This document shows positions 43,741 to 56,143 of a stretch of DNA of 64,000 bases, piece after piece. This DNA comes from Erodium maritimum (Eukaryota > Streptophyta > Magnoliopsida > Geraniales > Geraniaceae). The stretch covers positions 60,768,803-60,832,802 of the forward strand of contig OY997588.1 in the NCBI GenBank assembly GCA_963921825.1, read 5' to 3'. The translations under genes and the position numbers were made by a program. The notes beneath the pieces were generated by a model that was not told the DNA's origin, made no database searches, and saw only the letters and a list, made by a program, of their open reading frames with translations. The stretch's first letter is position 1; each line of letters opens with the position of its first letter.

Positions 43741-46504
43741 AAACACACCACCCTAGTAACTTGAATGTCATCCACGCCACTATCCTCGGATAGCCTCACA
43801 CTAGGACGCTAAACGCTATAGACCGAAATGCTACCACGAATGGCGACGGCCCGACCTCGAGCTCCCACATCCAACACCCACGTCTCATGGCCATCACCAC
43901 ATAACGGTGACAAGAAGGAAGAAATGGAGTAGACGATGGAGGTGCTATCACAGCGTACCAAGGCCAGACCTAAACGAAGCCCTCAACTACCGAAGAGGAT
44001 GCGGCCTGCTAAAGGGCCAACACCCAAAACACTAAAGAACCAATGGGAGATAGCAAATCTGCACACCACACCCCTTCTAGAATAGGGAAATGATGAGTTC
44101 CCAAGGGCTTAGATCAACGATTTAGGAAAACAAAGGAATATGATGGACGTACTGATCACTTCGGATCGAAAAGGCCGCAACCACAAACGCTTTACCTCCC
44201 ACAGTGGTCAGACCTGCCTTAAAAGGTGTAACGAATTAACGAAGCCCGACTTCGACGCACGGACCACCAAAGAGTAAGACCTCCACCCATCAAGGAAATT
44301 GGAGCCAACACCATAAACCAGTGACTTGTTGGAGTTTTATGTCCGAGGACAAATCCACATTAACATGTTACAAACGTCCTTATGAGTTAATAAATAAGTT
44401 GGAAAATGTTTTATTATCATTAAGTTTTAATGATTGATGAAACAGTGAATGCATTACTTTCTATAAAGATAATTGGGAGCATTTCCCAAATAGTATAACT
44501 CTTAATAGACTGTAGAGTAGATTCATTCATAGGTCCCTAGGCTGAACTGATGGTTAGAGCTAGTGTGATTTTGACGAGATGATCATGTTTTACTGATCAT
44601 GCATATATGAATATGAGTCAAAGTCACGGATGCCAAATAGTTTGACCCCCTTGAGAATACTCCATAGAACAAGGAGACATGAGTGTATCTCAACTATCAA
44701 AGTAGTCTTTAGTCCTTTGACCATGACATCATCATATGATCTATATGAGGTGGATTCATGATTTGACATAACCAAACGCTTGTCCTAATAGATAGTTATA
44801 AAAGTTATGATTGGTCATGGATACGCACATATGAGACATATGAGTGATGACCATATGGACTTGTCACTTGTATTATACAAGTTAGATGTCATAATATCGG
44901 GCACTCTTGATGAGTAGGAGGTTTGTAAAAGAAGCATGGTCATGTGTGTGATTAGTCACCTACATTACTTACTCGGAATTAAGAGAACATGTTGAAACTT
45001 AATTAGAAAGAATGATGCTTCTATGTCTTTGTTCAATCGTGACACTCGCCAAATGACAAGAAGATAAAACTACTCATGGTAACCGGAATTGATGAAGTAT
45101 CGGTCATTACTTATATGACTTGGGAAATCATGGGTCTTGCTAGAAGTTACCCATGACATGTGGGTGAAACGTCTCGTTTCATTTCACTACCAATAGTCAT
45201 AGAATCCTAAAGGGTCACACACAATAGAGAAAGACCACAACGAAGTGAACGTAATGGTTTCGATTAAATAGAATGATATGGAATTATATGCGATATAATA
45301 AACATATCACTTTTATTTAATACCATGGGAAGACCCCAAAGCCATCACCAGGTAGCGCCATAAGGTCCATCACGAGATGATTTACAACCAAGCTAGGGAT
45401 CGACCAACCGTGGCAGACTCTCACCGCCTACTACCACACATGCAAGTTGAGGAAGCTGAGGAGATCGACATTATCCTTCAATAGCTTTCGTATGACAAGG
45501 CGATGGAAGAAAGATCTTGGGGACCCATTAGGGCATAGTCGTTTCCCTTCTCCCCGCCCCACCCTTACCATTGGGAATCTTGAATCAAGCCTGACTCCAA
45601 GGGAGACAGGAGACCATGCGCCCGGAATGGCCTCGGGAGGAAGACAATAATCCACAATCACACCTCACATAGGACCGTTAGTCCCGATATAGAGAACCTT
45701 ACCTTTGGACGACGATCCACCATCATGAGCGAATACTCTTCGATTTGTTCAACGTTTCCCCACACGAGCAAGGCCCCAACCGACCACTGCGTGGGACCGA
45801 CACAATGATGGGAATTCATGTGGTGGTGGATATTCGCACGAGTATGGACATCATAGGAGAAGACTGTTGGTACTCCCATGAAAACAGACGTGCTACAGAT
45901 TTTCGGCCCACTCCGGCACCCCAAGACCCCTCCGACCTGCACGACGAGGAACCCCGTTGGTACCCATCCCCACCCAGGTCGGGCGACTCCAACACCCCTA
46001 CCCATCGAACGGTAGAGCCTCATTGGTATTTCACTTCTCCGGGTCGGATGAATCTGACACCTCAACGCAAGGCAACCTGTACTCCACATACACTACTGAG
46101 GACATTAACCCCGATGGGGAAGTAAGGAGGCACGATGGATTGCCTTGCGGCTCGCCATGAATCGCCCAGGGCCTCTCATGCTATCCTTGAGGAGAGACAC
46201 CCCGATTCTCGCGAATCAGAACCCTCCTGATTCTCAGCCTCCTTCTTTCTTTGGCATACTCTTTGACCGATTATTACGACATAACATACCGAATCAAGTC
46301 GAGACGAAGAAATCCTTATAGATCTACAACGCCTAACACAGTCGGAATAAGCAACCATCTCTTAGCATCTTCCTGATTTTTATCGTATATTTAGTTATAA
46401 GATAAATGTTTCAGCTGTAACAAAAAATATATCTCATCTTACTAATTGATTTGGCCCGTCAATTTCTATATTAATGAAACTGCTACGTATACTGAAAAAA
46501 AAAA
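43741..46504 (+). mobile_element. L1-like sequence with poly(A), interrupted by a copia LTR
   Basis: The GC-richer parts 43741-44326 and 45326-46160 flank a family-C LTR. The right end is 'attaatgaaactgctacgta' then an A10 run at 46495-46504, a typical L1 3' end, followed by 'ctttgtaact'. A partial echo, 'aaaactttgtg' near 43655, could be a target duplication but is short. Frames at 45658-46125 have no recognised domain. Confidence 0.35.
44327..45325 (+). mobile_element. Truncated copia LTR (family C)
   Basis: It begins TGTTGGAGTTTTATGTCCGAGG. The order of words ('gacatgtgggtgaaac', 'agggtcacac') is related to family A but the sequence is clearly different. The 3' end is missing, since no ACA terminus or primer site occurs near 45325. 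A related fragment is at 534-809. Confidence 0.65.
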
Positions 46505-46524
46505 CTTTGTAACTTTACGACAGT

Positions 46525-46765
46525 TGTTGTGAGACACATGTTGCTTGGCTGGCCACCACCCTTGCATGAGTTACACGAGTCTATGACTCCTCTTTTATGT
46601 ATAGGCTATAAATAAATCACTTGGTGTTCACAAGAGAGATATAGAAATAAGAAAGATAAGCTTTATTAAGTAAAGGTTGATTGTTATTTGGTATTAAGTA
46701 GCAATAAAAAATTAGTTTATTCGTAGCGAATTTCGGTTCTGATCGTTTGAGAAATAATCACAACA
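46525..46765 (+). mobile_element. 5' LTR of the 46525-52002 copia element
   Basis: It has a TATA-like 'ggctataaataaatcac' at 46602-46618 (gctataaata also in the 3' LTR), which is the likely element promoter. Confidence 0.9.
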
Positions 46766-46780
46766 CGTTATCAGCACGAC
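46766..46780 (+). promoter_or_regulatory. Probable primer binding site
   Basis: 'cgttatcagcacga' follows the LTR directly; the TATCAG core agrees with a tRNA-Met-type primer, but the rest differs from the site of family A. Confidence 0.5.
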
Positions 46781-47183
46781 TTCGCTCCGTTGTAATCGTT
46801 AAATTTTCTCATATCGTTATTCAGTACGAACGCTCTGTTCTACTGCTCATGTATCAGATATTCAAATTATCGTTAATTTATATATATCTGATTCATGCTC
46901 ATTTATATAAGTTTATTTACGGTTTTTCCGATAAGTATGCTCTGTGAGTGTCAATGTATATTGGATCTTTCACAACAGAAATTAGATATTTACCGTATTC
47001 TTGTATTTTATCGTTAATACCTGATTTTAAAAATTCGTTAAAACCGAAACGTTTGGACCGGAAGTTCCAAATATATAATACTAGCGACCCGGTATGTATT
47101 GGACCAGAAGTTCCAAAATAAAATATCAACGACCTGAAGTCGAGTATGATCCTGACATACAATTATTTTGATCAATGTTCAGG

Positions 47184-48208
47184 ATGGATAACTTGGCAAA
47201 GCTTAATTATGCTCCCCTTAGACTAGACGGGAAAAACTATTATGAATGGGCGCTAGACACGACTCTCCACTTGAGATCTCAGAATCTTGGAGACGTCATA
47301 AAAGAGGGGAATAACGAGTCAATCAAAAACAAAGCTACAGCCACAATATTAATCTGTCATCACATGCATAGAGACCTACGACTTGAGTATATAATTGACG
47401 AAGACCCCCTTAGTTTATGGGTTCAACTCAAGGAGAGGTTTGAGCATATGAAAGAAATAGCTCTCCCTCGTGCCCAATATGATTGGTCTAACCTCCGGTT
47501 CTAGGACTTTAAGTCTATAAATGAGTACAATTCGGCTATGTTTAAAATTGTTTCCAAGCTTCGCAGTTGTGGTGAGAAAATAACTGACGAATCTATGCTT
47601 GAGAAAACATTCTCCACGTTCCATCCCTCAAATATGCTCCTGCAGCAGCAATATCGACAAAAAGAGTTTAAGAAATTTACAGATCTGATTGCTTGTTTGC
47701 TCGTTGCAGAGCAAAACAATGAATTATTAATGAAGAACCATCAAACTCGCCCTGTAGGCAGTGCTCCATTCCCTGAAGCGAATGTGACAGGATATGATGG
47801 TAACTCTGGACTCAGACGAGGCCGAGGACCCTTTAGAGGTCAAGGTCGTGGACGTGGTCGCAGTCATCGATACGGCATAATAATTTCCAACCTTATAAAA
47901 GAGATGATAGGGTGTACCACCAGAAGTGGACCCGATATGAGAAAGGAAAAGGCCCACAGAACCCGACTCCCAGAAATACCGAAAATATATGTTACCGTTG
48001 TGGGGGGACTGATCATTGGTCACGTGTATGTCGTGTGCAAAACCACTTGGTAAAGTTATACCAAGAGTCGATCAAGGGAAAAGAGAAGGTCGCTGAGACA
48101 AATTTCATTGATCCCGTGAGCCCTAAAGATGCTCCGATCAAGCTTACAGTCTCCGACTTCTTTAAAGATGATGACGGAAATGTGGACCGTGATGAAAATG
48201 TAGATTGA
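47184..48208 (+). pseudogene. Copia gag
   Basis: The start MDNLAKLNY (47184) gives a gag whose first part has DGKNYYEWALD and LWVQLKERF (retrotransposon gag/UBN2 type). After a TAG at 47502-47504 the same frame order resumes with FKSINEYNSAMF, LEKTFSTFHPSN and LLVAEQNNELLMKN. A Gly/Arg-rich segment (RGRGPFRGQGRGRGR) follows. A frameshift near 47900 leads to the zinc knuckle CYRCGGTDHWSRVC (C-x2-C-x4-H-x4-C). It forms particles and binds element RNA in living relatives. It is disabled by one stop and one frameshift. Confidence 0.9.
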
Positions 48209-48328
48209 ACTTGTGTCATTATGTATTCCCCTACTTTTAGTCAATGTGAAATATATATATATATATATAATGTTTTTGTAATCATTTCCTAAGTTTATAA
48301 ACTAATATAATCCTTTTTATGAAAGAAT

Positions 48329-51300
48329 ATGGATCCCAACTATGGGTCACGTATCTGCAGAAATGATGGCGACTTATGTATTGTTGATTGCGCATCGACA
48401 CACACAATCTTAAGAGATAAAAAATATTTCTCTTATCTAACATTGGTTGAAGAAAATGTTAGCACAATTACGGGTACTGAAAATTTAATAGAAGGCTCCG
48501 GAAGAGCTACCTTGATATTAGAAAATGGAACAAGGTTAAATACCCGTAATGCTTTATATGCAAGTAGATACAGAAGAAATTTACTTTGCTTCAAGGATAT
48601 TCGTAGCAACGGATATCATGTCGAGACCAGAAGTGAAAATGAGACTGAGTTTCTCTATATCACTTTTAATAAGTGTGGTGAAAAGCGTGTACTTGAAAAA
48701 TTACAGGTTCTATCATCAAGTTTGTATTATACAACCATAAGAACCGTTGAAACCTACGCAACAATGAACCAGAAGTTCATTAACCCAAATGCTTTTATGC
48801 TTTGGCACAATCGTCTTGGTCATCCGGGATCGACCATGATGCGTAGGATTGTTGAAAACTCATGTGGGAAGGACCAGAAGATCCTAATGTCCAATGAGAT
48901 ATCATGTACAACTTGTTCACAAGGAAAATTAGTGGTCCGACCATCGTAAACCAAGATTAACATTGAAATGCCATCTCTCCTGCAAAGGATTCAGGGAGAT
49001 ATATGTGGCCCTATACATCCAACTAGTGGAACATTTAGTTGTTTCATGGTCCTGATAGATGCATCCAACAGATGGTCTCATATTTGCTTGTTGTCAACGC
49101 GAAATGTTGCGTTCGCTAAATTGCTGGCCCAAATCATTAAGTTGAGGGCACATTTCCCTGATCATTACATTAAGTCGATTCGTCTTGATAATGCTGGTGA
49201 GTTCACATCAAGAGCATTTGATGATTATTGCATGTCCTTAGGGATTGATATTGAACATCCCGTTGCGCATGTCCATACCCAAAATGGGTTAGCAGAATCG
49301 TTTATCAAACGTATACAGGTAATTGCACATAAATTATTAATGCAATCACAATTACCTATTTCTGCTTGGGGACATGTTGTATTACATGCTGCATCTTTAA
49401 TTCGTATAAGACCAAGTGCTTATCATCAATATTCTCCTGTACAACTTGTGTGTGGGAACCAACCTAATATATCCCATTTGCGAACCTTTGGTTGCGCAGT
49501 GCAAGTGCCGATCGCACCTACTCAACGCATAAAAACGGGACCCCAACGTCGGTTGGGGATATATGTTGGTTTTGACTCACCTTCCATTATAAGGTATCTT
49601 GAACCTCGGACGGGTGATTTGTTTACTGCAAGATTTGCAGATTGTCATTTTGGTGAGACAACATTTCCACCTCTAGGTGAGAAAGATAAGCCTCCTGAAG
49701 TAGTTTCAGAAGAACTACTAGAGCCGGTTCCAGAAGAACCAATCGGTCCAAAAGTACTAGTCGGTCCAGGAGTACCGATCGGTCCAGAAGTACCAGAAGA
49801 CTCTAATACTCCTGAAGAGTTAAGAAATGGGATAATTATTGTTGATGAAGTCTTTGCGTTCGTGGTGGCCAACGAGATCATAAATGAGTTTGATTTCGAG
49901 CCCCAAAGCATCGACGAATGCCGTCACAGGGATGACTGGCCTATGTGGGAAGAAGCAATTCAGGCAGAATTGGCTTCATTGGCGAAACGCCAAGTTTTTG
50001 GGCCCGTTTCCAAGACACCAGAAGATGTCAACACTGTTGGTTACAGGTGGGTATTTGTAAGGAAACGAAATGAGAAAAATGAAGTCGCCCGATATAAGGC
50101 TAGACTTGTGGCCCAAGGATTCTCTCAACGACCAGGAGTCGATTTTGATGAGACATATTCCCCAGTAATGGATATGATCACTTTCAGATATTTGATCAGC
50201 CTATCAGTCTCTGAAGGACTTGATATGTGCATGATGGACGTTGTGACTGCTTACCTGTATGGTAATTTGGACACTGATATCTATATGAAACTCCCCGATG
50301 AGTTGAGATTGCCTGAAGCAATGATAGATATCCCTAGAGATATGTGTTCAATAAAATTACAGAAATCTCTGTATGGACTAAAGCAATCTGGTAGGATGTG
50401 GTATCATCGTCTTAGCGAATACCTTACAAGAGAAGGCTATAAGAATGATGTTATTTGTCCATGTGTGTTCATTAAGAAAACAACCTCCGGGTTTGTTATT
50501 ATTGTAGTATACGTTGATGACATAAATCTGATTGGGACTCCAGAAGAGATCCTCAAAGCTTCAGATTATCTGAAACGAGAATTCGAAATGAAGATTTGGG
50601 AAGGACTAGACATTGTCTCGGCCTATAGCTCGAGCATCTGTCTGATGGTATTTTGATCCATCAATCAGCATATGTTGAAAAGCTTTTGAAGCGTTTTAGT
50701 ATGGATAATGCTCACCCTCTCAGTACTCCAATGGTCGTCCGTTCTTTAGATCCCAGAAGAGATCAATTCCGTTCCAAGGAAGCAGATGAAGAGATAGTCG
50801 GTCCTGAAGTACCATATCTAAATGCTATCGGGGGTTTGTTATATTTGGCACAATGTACGCGACCTGACATAGCGTTCGTAGTAAATGTACTTGCCAGGTT
50901 CAGTTCAGAACCCACTCGACGACATTGGAACGATATCAAGCATGTACTTCGTTATTTGAGCGGGACCAGAGATTTGGGACTTATGTATTCCAAGTCCAGG
51001 GGGGAGCGTCGGCCTGGTCGGATATGCAGATGCAGGCTATTTATCAGATCCTCACAAAGCTCGCTCCCAGACAGGATATGTTTTCACCTGTAGTGAAACA
51101 ACCATCTCCTGGCGCTCTACGAAGCAGACTTTGGTTGCGACATCCTCGAACCACTTGGAGATTGTGGCGCTACATGAAGCTAGCCGAGAATGTGTATTCA
51201 TGCGATCCGTTTTGAAGCATGTGTTATGCTCAATCGAAATTCCTCCGCCAAGCTCTCCTTCCATCATATATGAAGACAATGCAGCTTGTATAGCTCAAGT

Positions 51301-51469
51301 TAGAGGAGACTATATCAAAGGAGACAGAATCAAGCACATCTCTCCGAAGTTCTTTTATACTCATGAGCTCCAGAAGAGTAATGAGATAGATGTCAAGCCG
51401 ATTCGGTCTTGCGAGAATCTTGCTGATTTATTTACTAAAGCCTGCCGACTTCTACCTTTGAGAAGCTAG
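48329..51469 (+). pseudogene. Copia pol: protease, integrase, reverse transcriptase, RNase H
   Basis: The protease region reads IVDCASTHTILRD, with Cys where Ser or Thr is usual. Integrase has HNRLGHPG and CTTCSQGK (HHCC finger), then a TAA stop (48947-48949). The core acidic residues sit in GDICGP, RLDNAGEF and LAESFIKR. Reverse transcriptase (50041-50620) has YKARLVAQGF and an intact YVDD box. A stop at 50654-50656 and a frame change precede RNase H (YEDNAACIAQV, then ADLFTKA, to 51469). The open frame 48968-50656 of 562 codons shows decay is moderate. It copies and integrates the element in living relatives. Confidence 0.95.
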
Positions 51470-51753
51470 TTCACAGAATCGGCATGCGTCGCATAAGCAA
51501 GCAACCAAAGTAGTCTGCCTGAAGTCAGGGGGAGATAAAATTTGTGCGCTGCACTCTTTTTCCCTTATCCAAGTTTTTTCCCACAAGGTTTTCTTGGAAA
51601 GGTTTTTAACGAGGCAGCATCAAGCACAACATCAAGCATGTGTTGCGTGTTGCACTCTTTTCCTTACAGGTTTTGTCCCACCGGGTTTTCCTGAGGAGGT
51701 CTTTAATGAGGCAACTTAAGGCGCATTTGATGCATTCGTAGATGGTGGTGTCC

Positions 51754-51762
51754 AAAGGGGAG
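51754..51762 (+). promoter_or_regulatory. Polypurine tract
   Basis: 'aaaggggag' lies directly before the 3' LTR, the expected primer for plus-strand synthesis. Confidence 0.8.
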
Positions 51763-52002
51763 TGCTGTGAGACACATGTTGCTTGGGTGGCCACCACTCT
51801 TGCATGAGTTACACGAGTCTATGACTCCTCTTTTATGTATAAGCTATAAATACATCACTTGGTGTTCATAAGAGAGATATAGAAATAAGAAAGAGAAGCA
51901 TTACTAAGTAAAGGTTGATTGTTATTTGGTATTAAGTAACAAGACAAAATAGTTTAATCGTAGTAAATTTCGGTTACGATCGTTTGAGAAATAATCACAA
52001 CA
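51763..52002 (+). mobile_element. 3' LTR of the 46525-52002 copia element
   Basis: Its 'gctataaatacatcac' TATA-like word near 51845 is in the same orientation as the ERF gene downstream and could act as an outward promoter. Confidence 0.9.
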
Positions 52003-52007
52003 ACAGT

Positions 52008-52597
52008 TTTTTTTTTCAATTGTTTTTCTCATTTCCGGTCATTTGCCACAAATGATGTTACTGTTGGGATGTTGCTTATGAGTAGGAAATTCAAATAATT
52101 ATGGCATATTCTCTTTTGCACCAAAAGACTAAAAAAAGGACTATTTAATTAGAGCACCAAAAAGAAGAGGGCAAAAGTGTAAACTCATCTTTAGTTTTCA
52201 TACAAAAAAATAATAATAAATATAATAATCGAGAAGTTAGAGAGAAAATCGAGAAAAAGAAAAGCCTATTACACACAGCCACAGAGGCCAAAGCCAAACA
52301 AAAAAAATTAAATTTATTATTATTAAATTTTTATTTTTATTTTTAATTGTGTGGAAGAAGAGAAGAGGCCTCACCTGTTCCTGTTCGTGCCATCCCCAAA
52401 TCCTCCTCTCTCCATCCCCAAATCCCAATCCCAATCCCAATTCCACCATTTTTCTCTTTCTTCATCTCCGACCCACCAATCTCTCTCCCAAAATTTCTTT
52501 GCTTGATCGCCATCATTGCATCTACTGCGTTTTTTCTCATCTGGGTTTGATTGATTTTTTTCTCTCTTGGCTCGATCTGTCGTGAATCTAGAGGACC
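52008..52597 (+). promoter_or_regulatory. Upstream and 5' untranslated region of the ERF3-type gene
   Basis: The 590 bp between the copia LTR and the start codon are AT-rich up to about 52345. They then become a pyrimidine-rich, CCCAATCC-repeat stretch (52385-52450), the usual look of a plant 5' untranslated region. A TATA-like 'aaatataataatcg' is at 52217. The transcription start is not determined. Confidence 0.45.
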
Positions 52598-53236
52598 ATG
52601 AGGAGGGGCAGAGGAGCGGCTGCTAGGCAGGCCGTCGCCGGAGTTCAGGTGGAGCTAGCTGCGTCTCGGGATGGTATCAAGGAGCCCAGATATAGAGGCG
52701 TGAGGAAGAGACCGTGGGGGAGGTTCGCGGCGGAGATCCGAGACCCGTGGAAGAAGACCCGGGTCTGGCTCGGCACGTTTGACTCGGCGGAGGACGCCGC
52801 CAGGGCCTACGACTCCGCCGCACGGAACCTCCGCGGCCCCAAGGCGAAGACCAACTTCCCACCGTCGTTCTCGTTCCAGAACGGAAACGGCGTCGTCCCC
52901 GATCATCACCCCAACAGCAGGTTGTACCCACCGGAGCAGCAGATTAACCCCCAGAGACCCGCCACCAGCAGCCTGAGCAGCACCGTCGAGTCCTTCAGCG
53001 GGCCCAGGCCCCCCACCGCGAAGCTCAACCTGGCCGCGACGGCCCGGCGACACCCCCGGTCGCCGCCTGTTGTGCCGGAGGACTGTCACAGCGATTGCGA
53101 CTCGTCGTCTTCGGTCATCGACGGCGACGGGGACATAGCCTCCTCGTCCTGCCGGAAACCCTTGCCGTTTGATCTCAACTTCCCGCCGTTGGATGAGGTT
53201 GACTTCAACGGTGACGATCTCCGGTTGTGTCTCTGA
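52598..53236 (+). CDS. ERF3: Ethylene-responsive transcription factor, class II repressor (ERF3-type)
   Basis: This 212-residue protein is encoded in one exon, as is usual for ERF genes. The N-terminus MRRGRGAAA is typical of ERF3 orthologues. Residues 31-88 are one AP2/ERF domain with [35 protein letters not shown] and the ERF-type Ala and Asp positions; it binds GCC-box DNA. A conserved [18 protein letters not shown] block is at about 158-175. An EAR repression motif DLNFPP is at 192-197, near the C-terminus, and recruits TOPLESS-type corepressors in known members. The protein should act in the nucleus as a repressor in ethylene and stress responses. The frame is intact and far more GC-rich than its surroundings. 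The start has a good context (ccATGa) and no upstream in-frame ATG. A copia element lies 595 bp upstream. Confidence 0.95.
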   Translation: MRRGRGAAARQAVAGVQVELAASRDGIKEPRYRGVRKRPWGRFAAEIRDPWKKTRVWLGTFDSAEDAARAYDSAARNLRGPKAKTNFPPSFSFQNGNGVVPDHHPNSRLYPPEQQINPQRPATSSLSSTVESFSGPRPPTAKLNLAATARRHPRSPPVVPEDCHSDCDSSSSVIDGDGDIASSSCRKPLPFDLNFPPLDEVDFNGDDLRLCL

Positions 53237-53995
53237 CCATTGTTGTTGTTGTTGTTGAATGATGATTAATCAGTGATTGCACTTTTTTTTCTCTTAAAAT
53301 TCTTGTCTTTCTTTTTTTGTCACGAAAAAAAAAATGATGAGAGTTAATTACGAGGTAAGATTGAAGATGAAATGATCTTATTTCTGAGACGATGAATCTA
53401 TCTTGATTTTTCTTTCTAGGTATGTAATGGTTAGGGGTCTGTTGTGATGAGATTTGACTTTCTCCAGCTATAATGGAGTTTAATTATGTAAAAAATCATC
53501 CGATTCAATGCTGGTTATAGCAAATGAAAATCTACATCTGTTCTTACATTGCTATTTGTTGCAAATTCCTTAGCTTTTTATTCAGAGTAGACATGAACAT
53601 GATTGATGATTTTATTCTTTTGATTGTTCGCTTTGATTGTTGTTCATGTTCGCTATATGGGTCTTATGATTGTTCTCATCTATGAAGTTAATCTCAGATG
53701 AAAATCTGTGCACATGCCAAAAGGGGCAATGTAGAACATAATTCTTATTATATCTAGCACTGGATGAGTCCATAGTTGTATATGGAAAGAACTTCAAAGG
53801 ATGATTGGGTTTATTACCTTGCATTGCATGTTGACGGAGGTGATTCTTCCCGTGAATTGGGCGATCTTGATGCTTGTCGCCTTCTATATTTGTCAGGTTC
53901 CGAGTAGTTCTGGGATAGTAAATTTACATGCCATGCATTCTTATATTACATTCACACCTACATATGGAAAAATTATGATTGGGGTTCAGATTTTT
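53237..53995 (+). other. 3' region of the ERF gene and spacer
   Basis: It follows the stop with a (TTG)n run at 53242-53257. No second gene is supported. The transcript end is not determined. Confidence 0.4.
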
Positions 53996-54190
53996 GCTTG
54001 AATGAGGGGATTTGGATGTTTGTCTTGTATGTTGGAGTGGGGAATTTTTTGCTTGAATTAGGTGATTTAGAAGCTTGTCTTGTATGCTGGAGCTCATATT
54101 TTTGCTTGAATTAGGTAATTTAGAAGTTTGTCTTGTATGCTGGAGATCATATTTTTGCTTGAATTAGGTAACTTAGAAGCTTGTCTTGTG
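53996..54190 (+). repeat. 53-bp tandem repeat, four copies
   Basis: Units start at 53996, 54051, 54104 and 54157 with 'gcttgaattaggtaattt' and contain 'ttgtcttgtatgctggag'. The first is divergent and the last partial. Confidence 0.9.
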
Positions 54191-55924
54191 TATTTACTAT
54201 ATTTGTGGGGCTCTGAAGATGGTCGTGATCATGCATATATATGTTGCAGAACACAAACCCAGATTGATTCGTTGGTAATTTGGCATGGAAGTGTCTGTAA
54301 CAAGTTGGCACTGATGTTATATTGAAACATGCATATGTTGATGAGACATGATGTTGCATTTCAAAATCTTGGAACAGAAATTGAATCATGTTCTGAAGGT
54401 GGAGCTAGGTCTAGGGTGCCTTTTGTGCTAGCAATGGTTGATTGTACTTGGATTATGTTGTGCAGAACGTTTTAACCCCAAGTGTGTTTTTGCACACTAT
54501 ATGTACAAGAGTTCAATGCTGTGACCCAAAATGTTATGCAACTATACCCTTATAACTTCTACAAGTTTCTGTTTTTCCACTGTTATAAAATGCGAGTATT
54601 TTCTACTTAAAACCCATGAAGATTCGTGAATCTAGAAGATTCCCGATTCAATCGATTCACAAGGCTTCAGACCGTCCATATTCGTCAACCACCATCATTA
54701 GAGGCTACTCAATGAGAAGGTTTCAAATTTCCATGTTTGTTGGTTGTAGAATGAGTACAATAAAGAAAGATTCGACAACCAACTAATGGTTTAAGTAGAG
54801 ACAATATACAAGGCACCGTATGGCCATGAGTTCACTTGAAAACATTGGTAGAGACTCGTAGGATCAACCAAAATGGACCAACTGACACCATGGCCATGAG
54901 TTCATTTAACATTAATGTTAGTTTTCTAACCTCAAATACACAAAAGGTTCGTGGACCGAATAAAAGGGTAGCAAAAAGGTCATTTCCAAACATGTGGGAC
55001 CTTAAAGTCCGTGGTCCGAACAAAAAGATGTCAAAAAACATTTAACCTTTTATTTAATTAGCATCAACTATTATTTCTACCTGAGATTAATTGCACCATG
55101 GAACTATTTCAATTAGCCTCGCTTTTTTAGAAAAAAGAAATAGAACAACTTCAATTAGTCCATCTAGTTAAACGCGATTGGTAGAGGTGTTCACATGCAA
55201 AGATCCGACTCGGCCCGTGTTTATTTGAATCCACCAACATGTATGTAGATTGTATATAATTTTCACACTCGTCCATTAAATCATATTATGAGTTGGGATC
55301 CGTCTAAGTGGATTCTGGACGGATTACATTTAAACCCATAAAATATGTTTTCTAACCATTTAAAACCAAAAATCACTCAAAATCAATGACAATTGTTCAT
55401 TCCTTATCCCCTCTCTTCTTTTCACCTCCTTCATTCCTAATCCCCTTTCTTCTCTTCATCTTCTGACCAGCATTTCCAACTCCTCACGACCCCTTAAAAC
55501 CAAAATCAACAACATCCACTCGTACTTTATATCTCTACACCTCATAACCCTTCTCTTCAATGGCTCTTAACCCTTGTCTTCAACATCTCTAAACCAGATC
55601 ATTTTTCAAAATAAAATCCAAAACCAATGAGAAGTATATACCGACGACAAATAAAGTTAGGTTATGAAGAGTGGAAACTAACGATTTTGTTTTCGAAGAA
55701 CAGATTGAGAGAAGAAACGAAGTTGGGGGAGAAGCGCCGAAGTGAGACTAAAGGAAAAGAGCCAAAGAGAGACTTGGATAACACCAAGGAATGGATGGAA
55801 GAAGCTTTTTTTTTATGGATGATGTTTGTTTTATTAAACTTTTTACCCCAATAGGAGGCCTCACAAAAGACTTCATTGAATCGTTGCATGACGAGACTTT
55901 AGAGAGAGAGGGAGAGAGATAGAT

Positions 55925-55977
<53 letters not shown>

Positions 55978-56143
55978 ATCATACTTAATGTGACATCGTC
56001 GAAGTGTTTATGAGAGAAAGAGTTGAGTAGATTGGATAGGTTTTATGTTTTAGTTAGATAGGTTAGAGTTTGGGTTTGTTAGGGGTGTAATGAGTTATAG
56101 ACTAAGAACAATTAAGTTTATAAGCCTATGTTAGGATGGATTT
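54191..56143. other. Spacer with a GA microsatellite
   Basis: No supported gene. A repeated phrase '(a)tggccatgagttca.tt' is at 54821 and 54890, and related 'gt.cgtgg.ccgaa.aaa' words are at 54949 and 55009. A (GA)n tract spans 55900-55977. Confidence 0.5.
55900..55977 (+). repeat. (GA)n microsatellite
   Basis: About 78 bp of nearly uninterrupted 'ga', with a small 'gata' interruption near 55918. Confidence 0.95.

Larger units (their letters stand above)
46520..52007 (+). mobile_element. Complete copia element with a target duplication (5478 bp between TSDs)
   Basis: The 5' LTR (46525-46765) and 3' LTR (51763-52002), about 240 bp each, share ends TG(T/C)TGTGAG and ATAATCACAACA. They differ at about 20 positions by eye. 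Both flanks are acagt (46520-46524 and 52003-52007). The primer site region starts 'gttatcagcacga', the polypurine tract is 'aaaggggag', and gag and pol lie in order. Stops and frameshifts show it is inactive now. The short LTRs and gag style suggest the Bianca lineage; that is a guess. Confidence 0.95.

Noticed and set aside
48056-48244. Minus-strand frames over the copia gag end as genes
   Set aside because: They are shadows of gag in other frames.
52655-53089. 144-codon minus-strand frame over the ERF gene as an antisense gene
   Set aside because: It is the GC-rich shadow of the AP2 domain coding sequence and has no recognisable domain.
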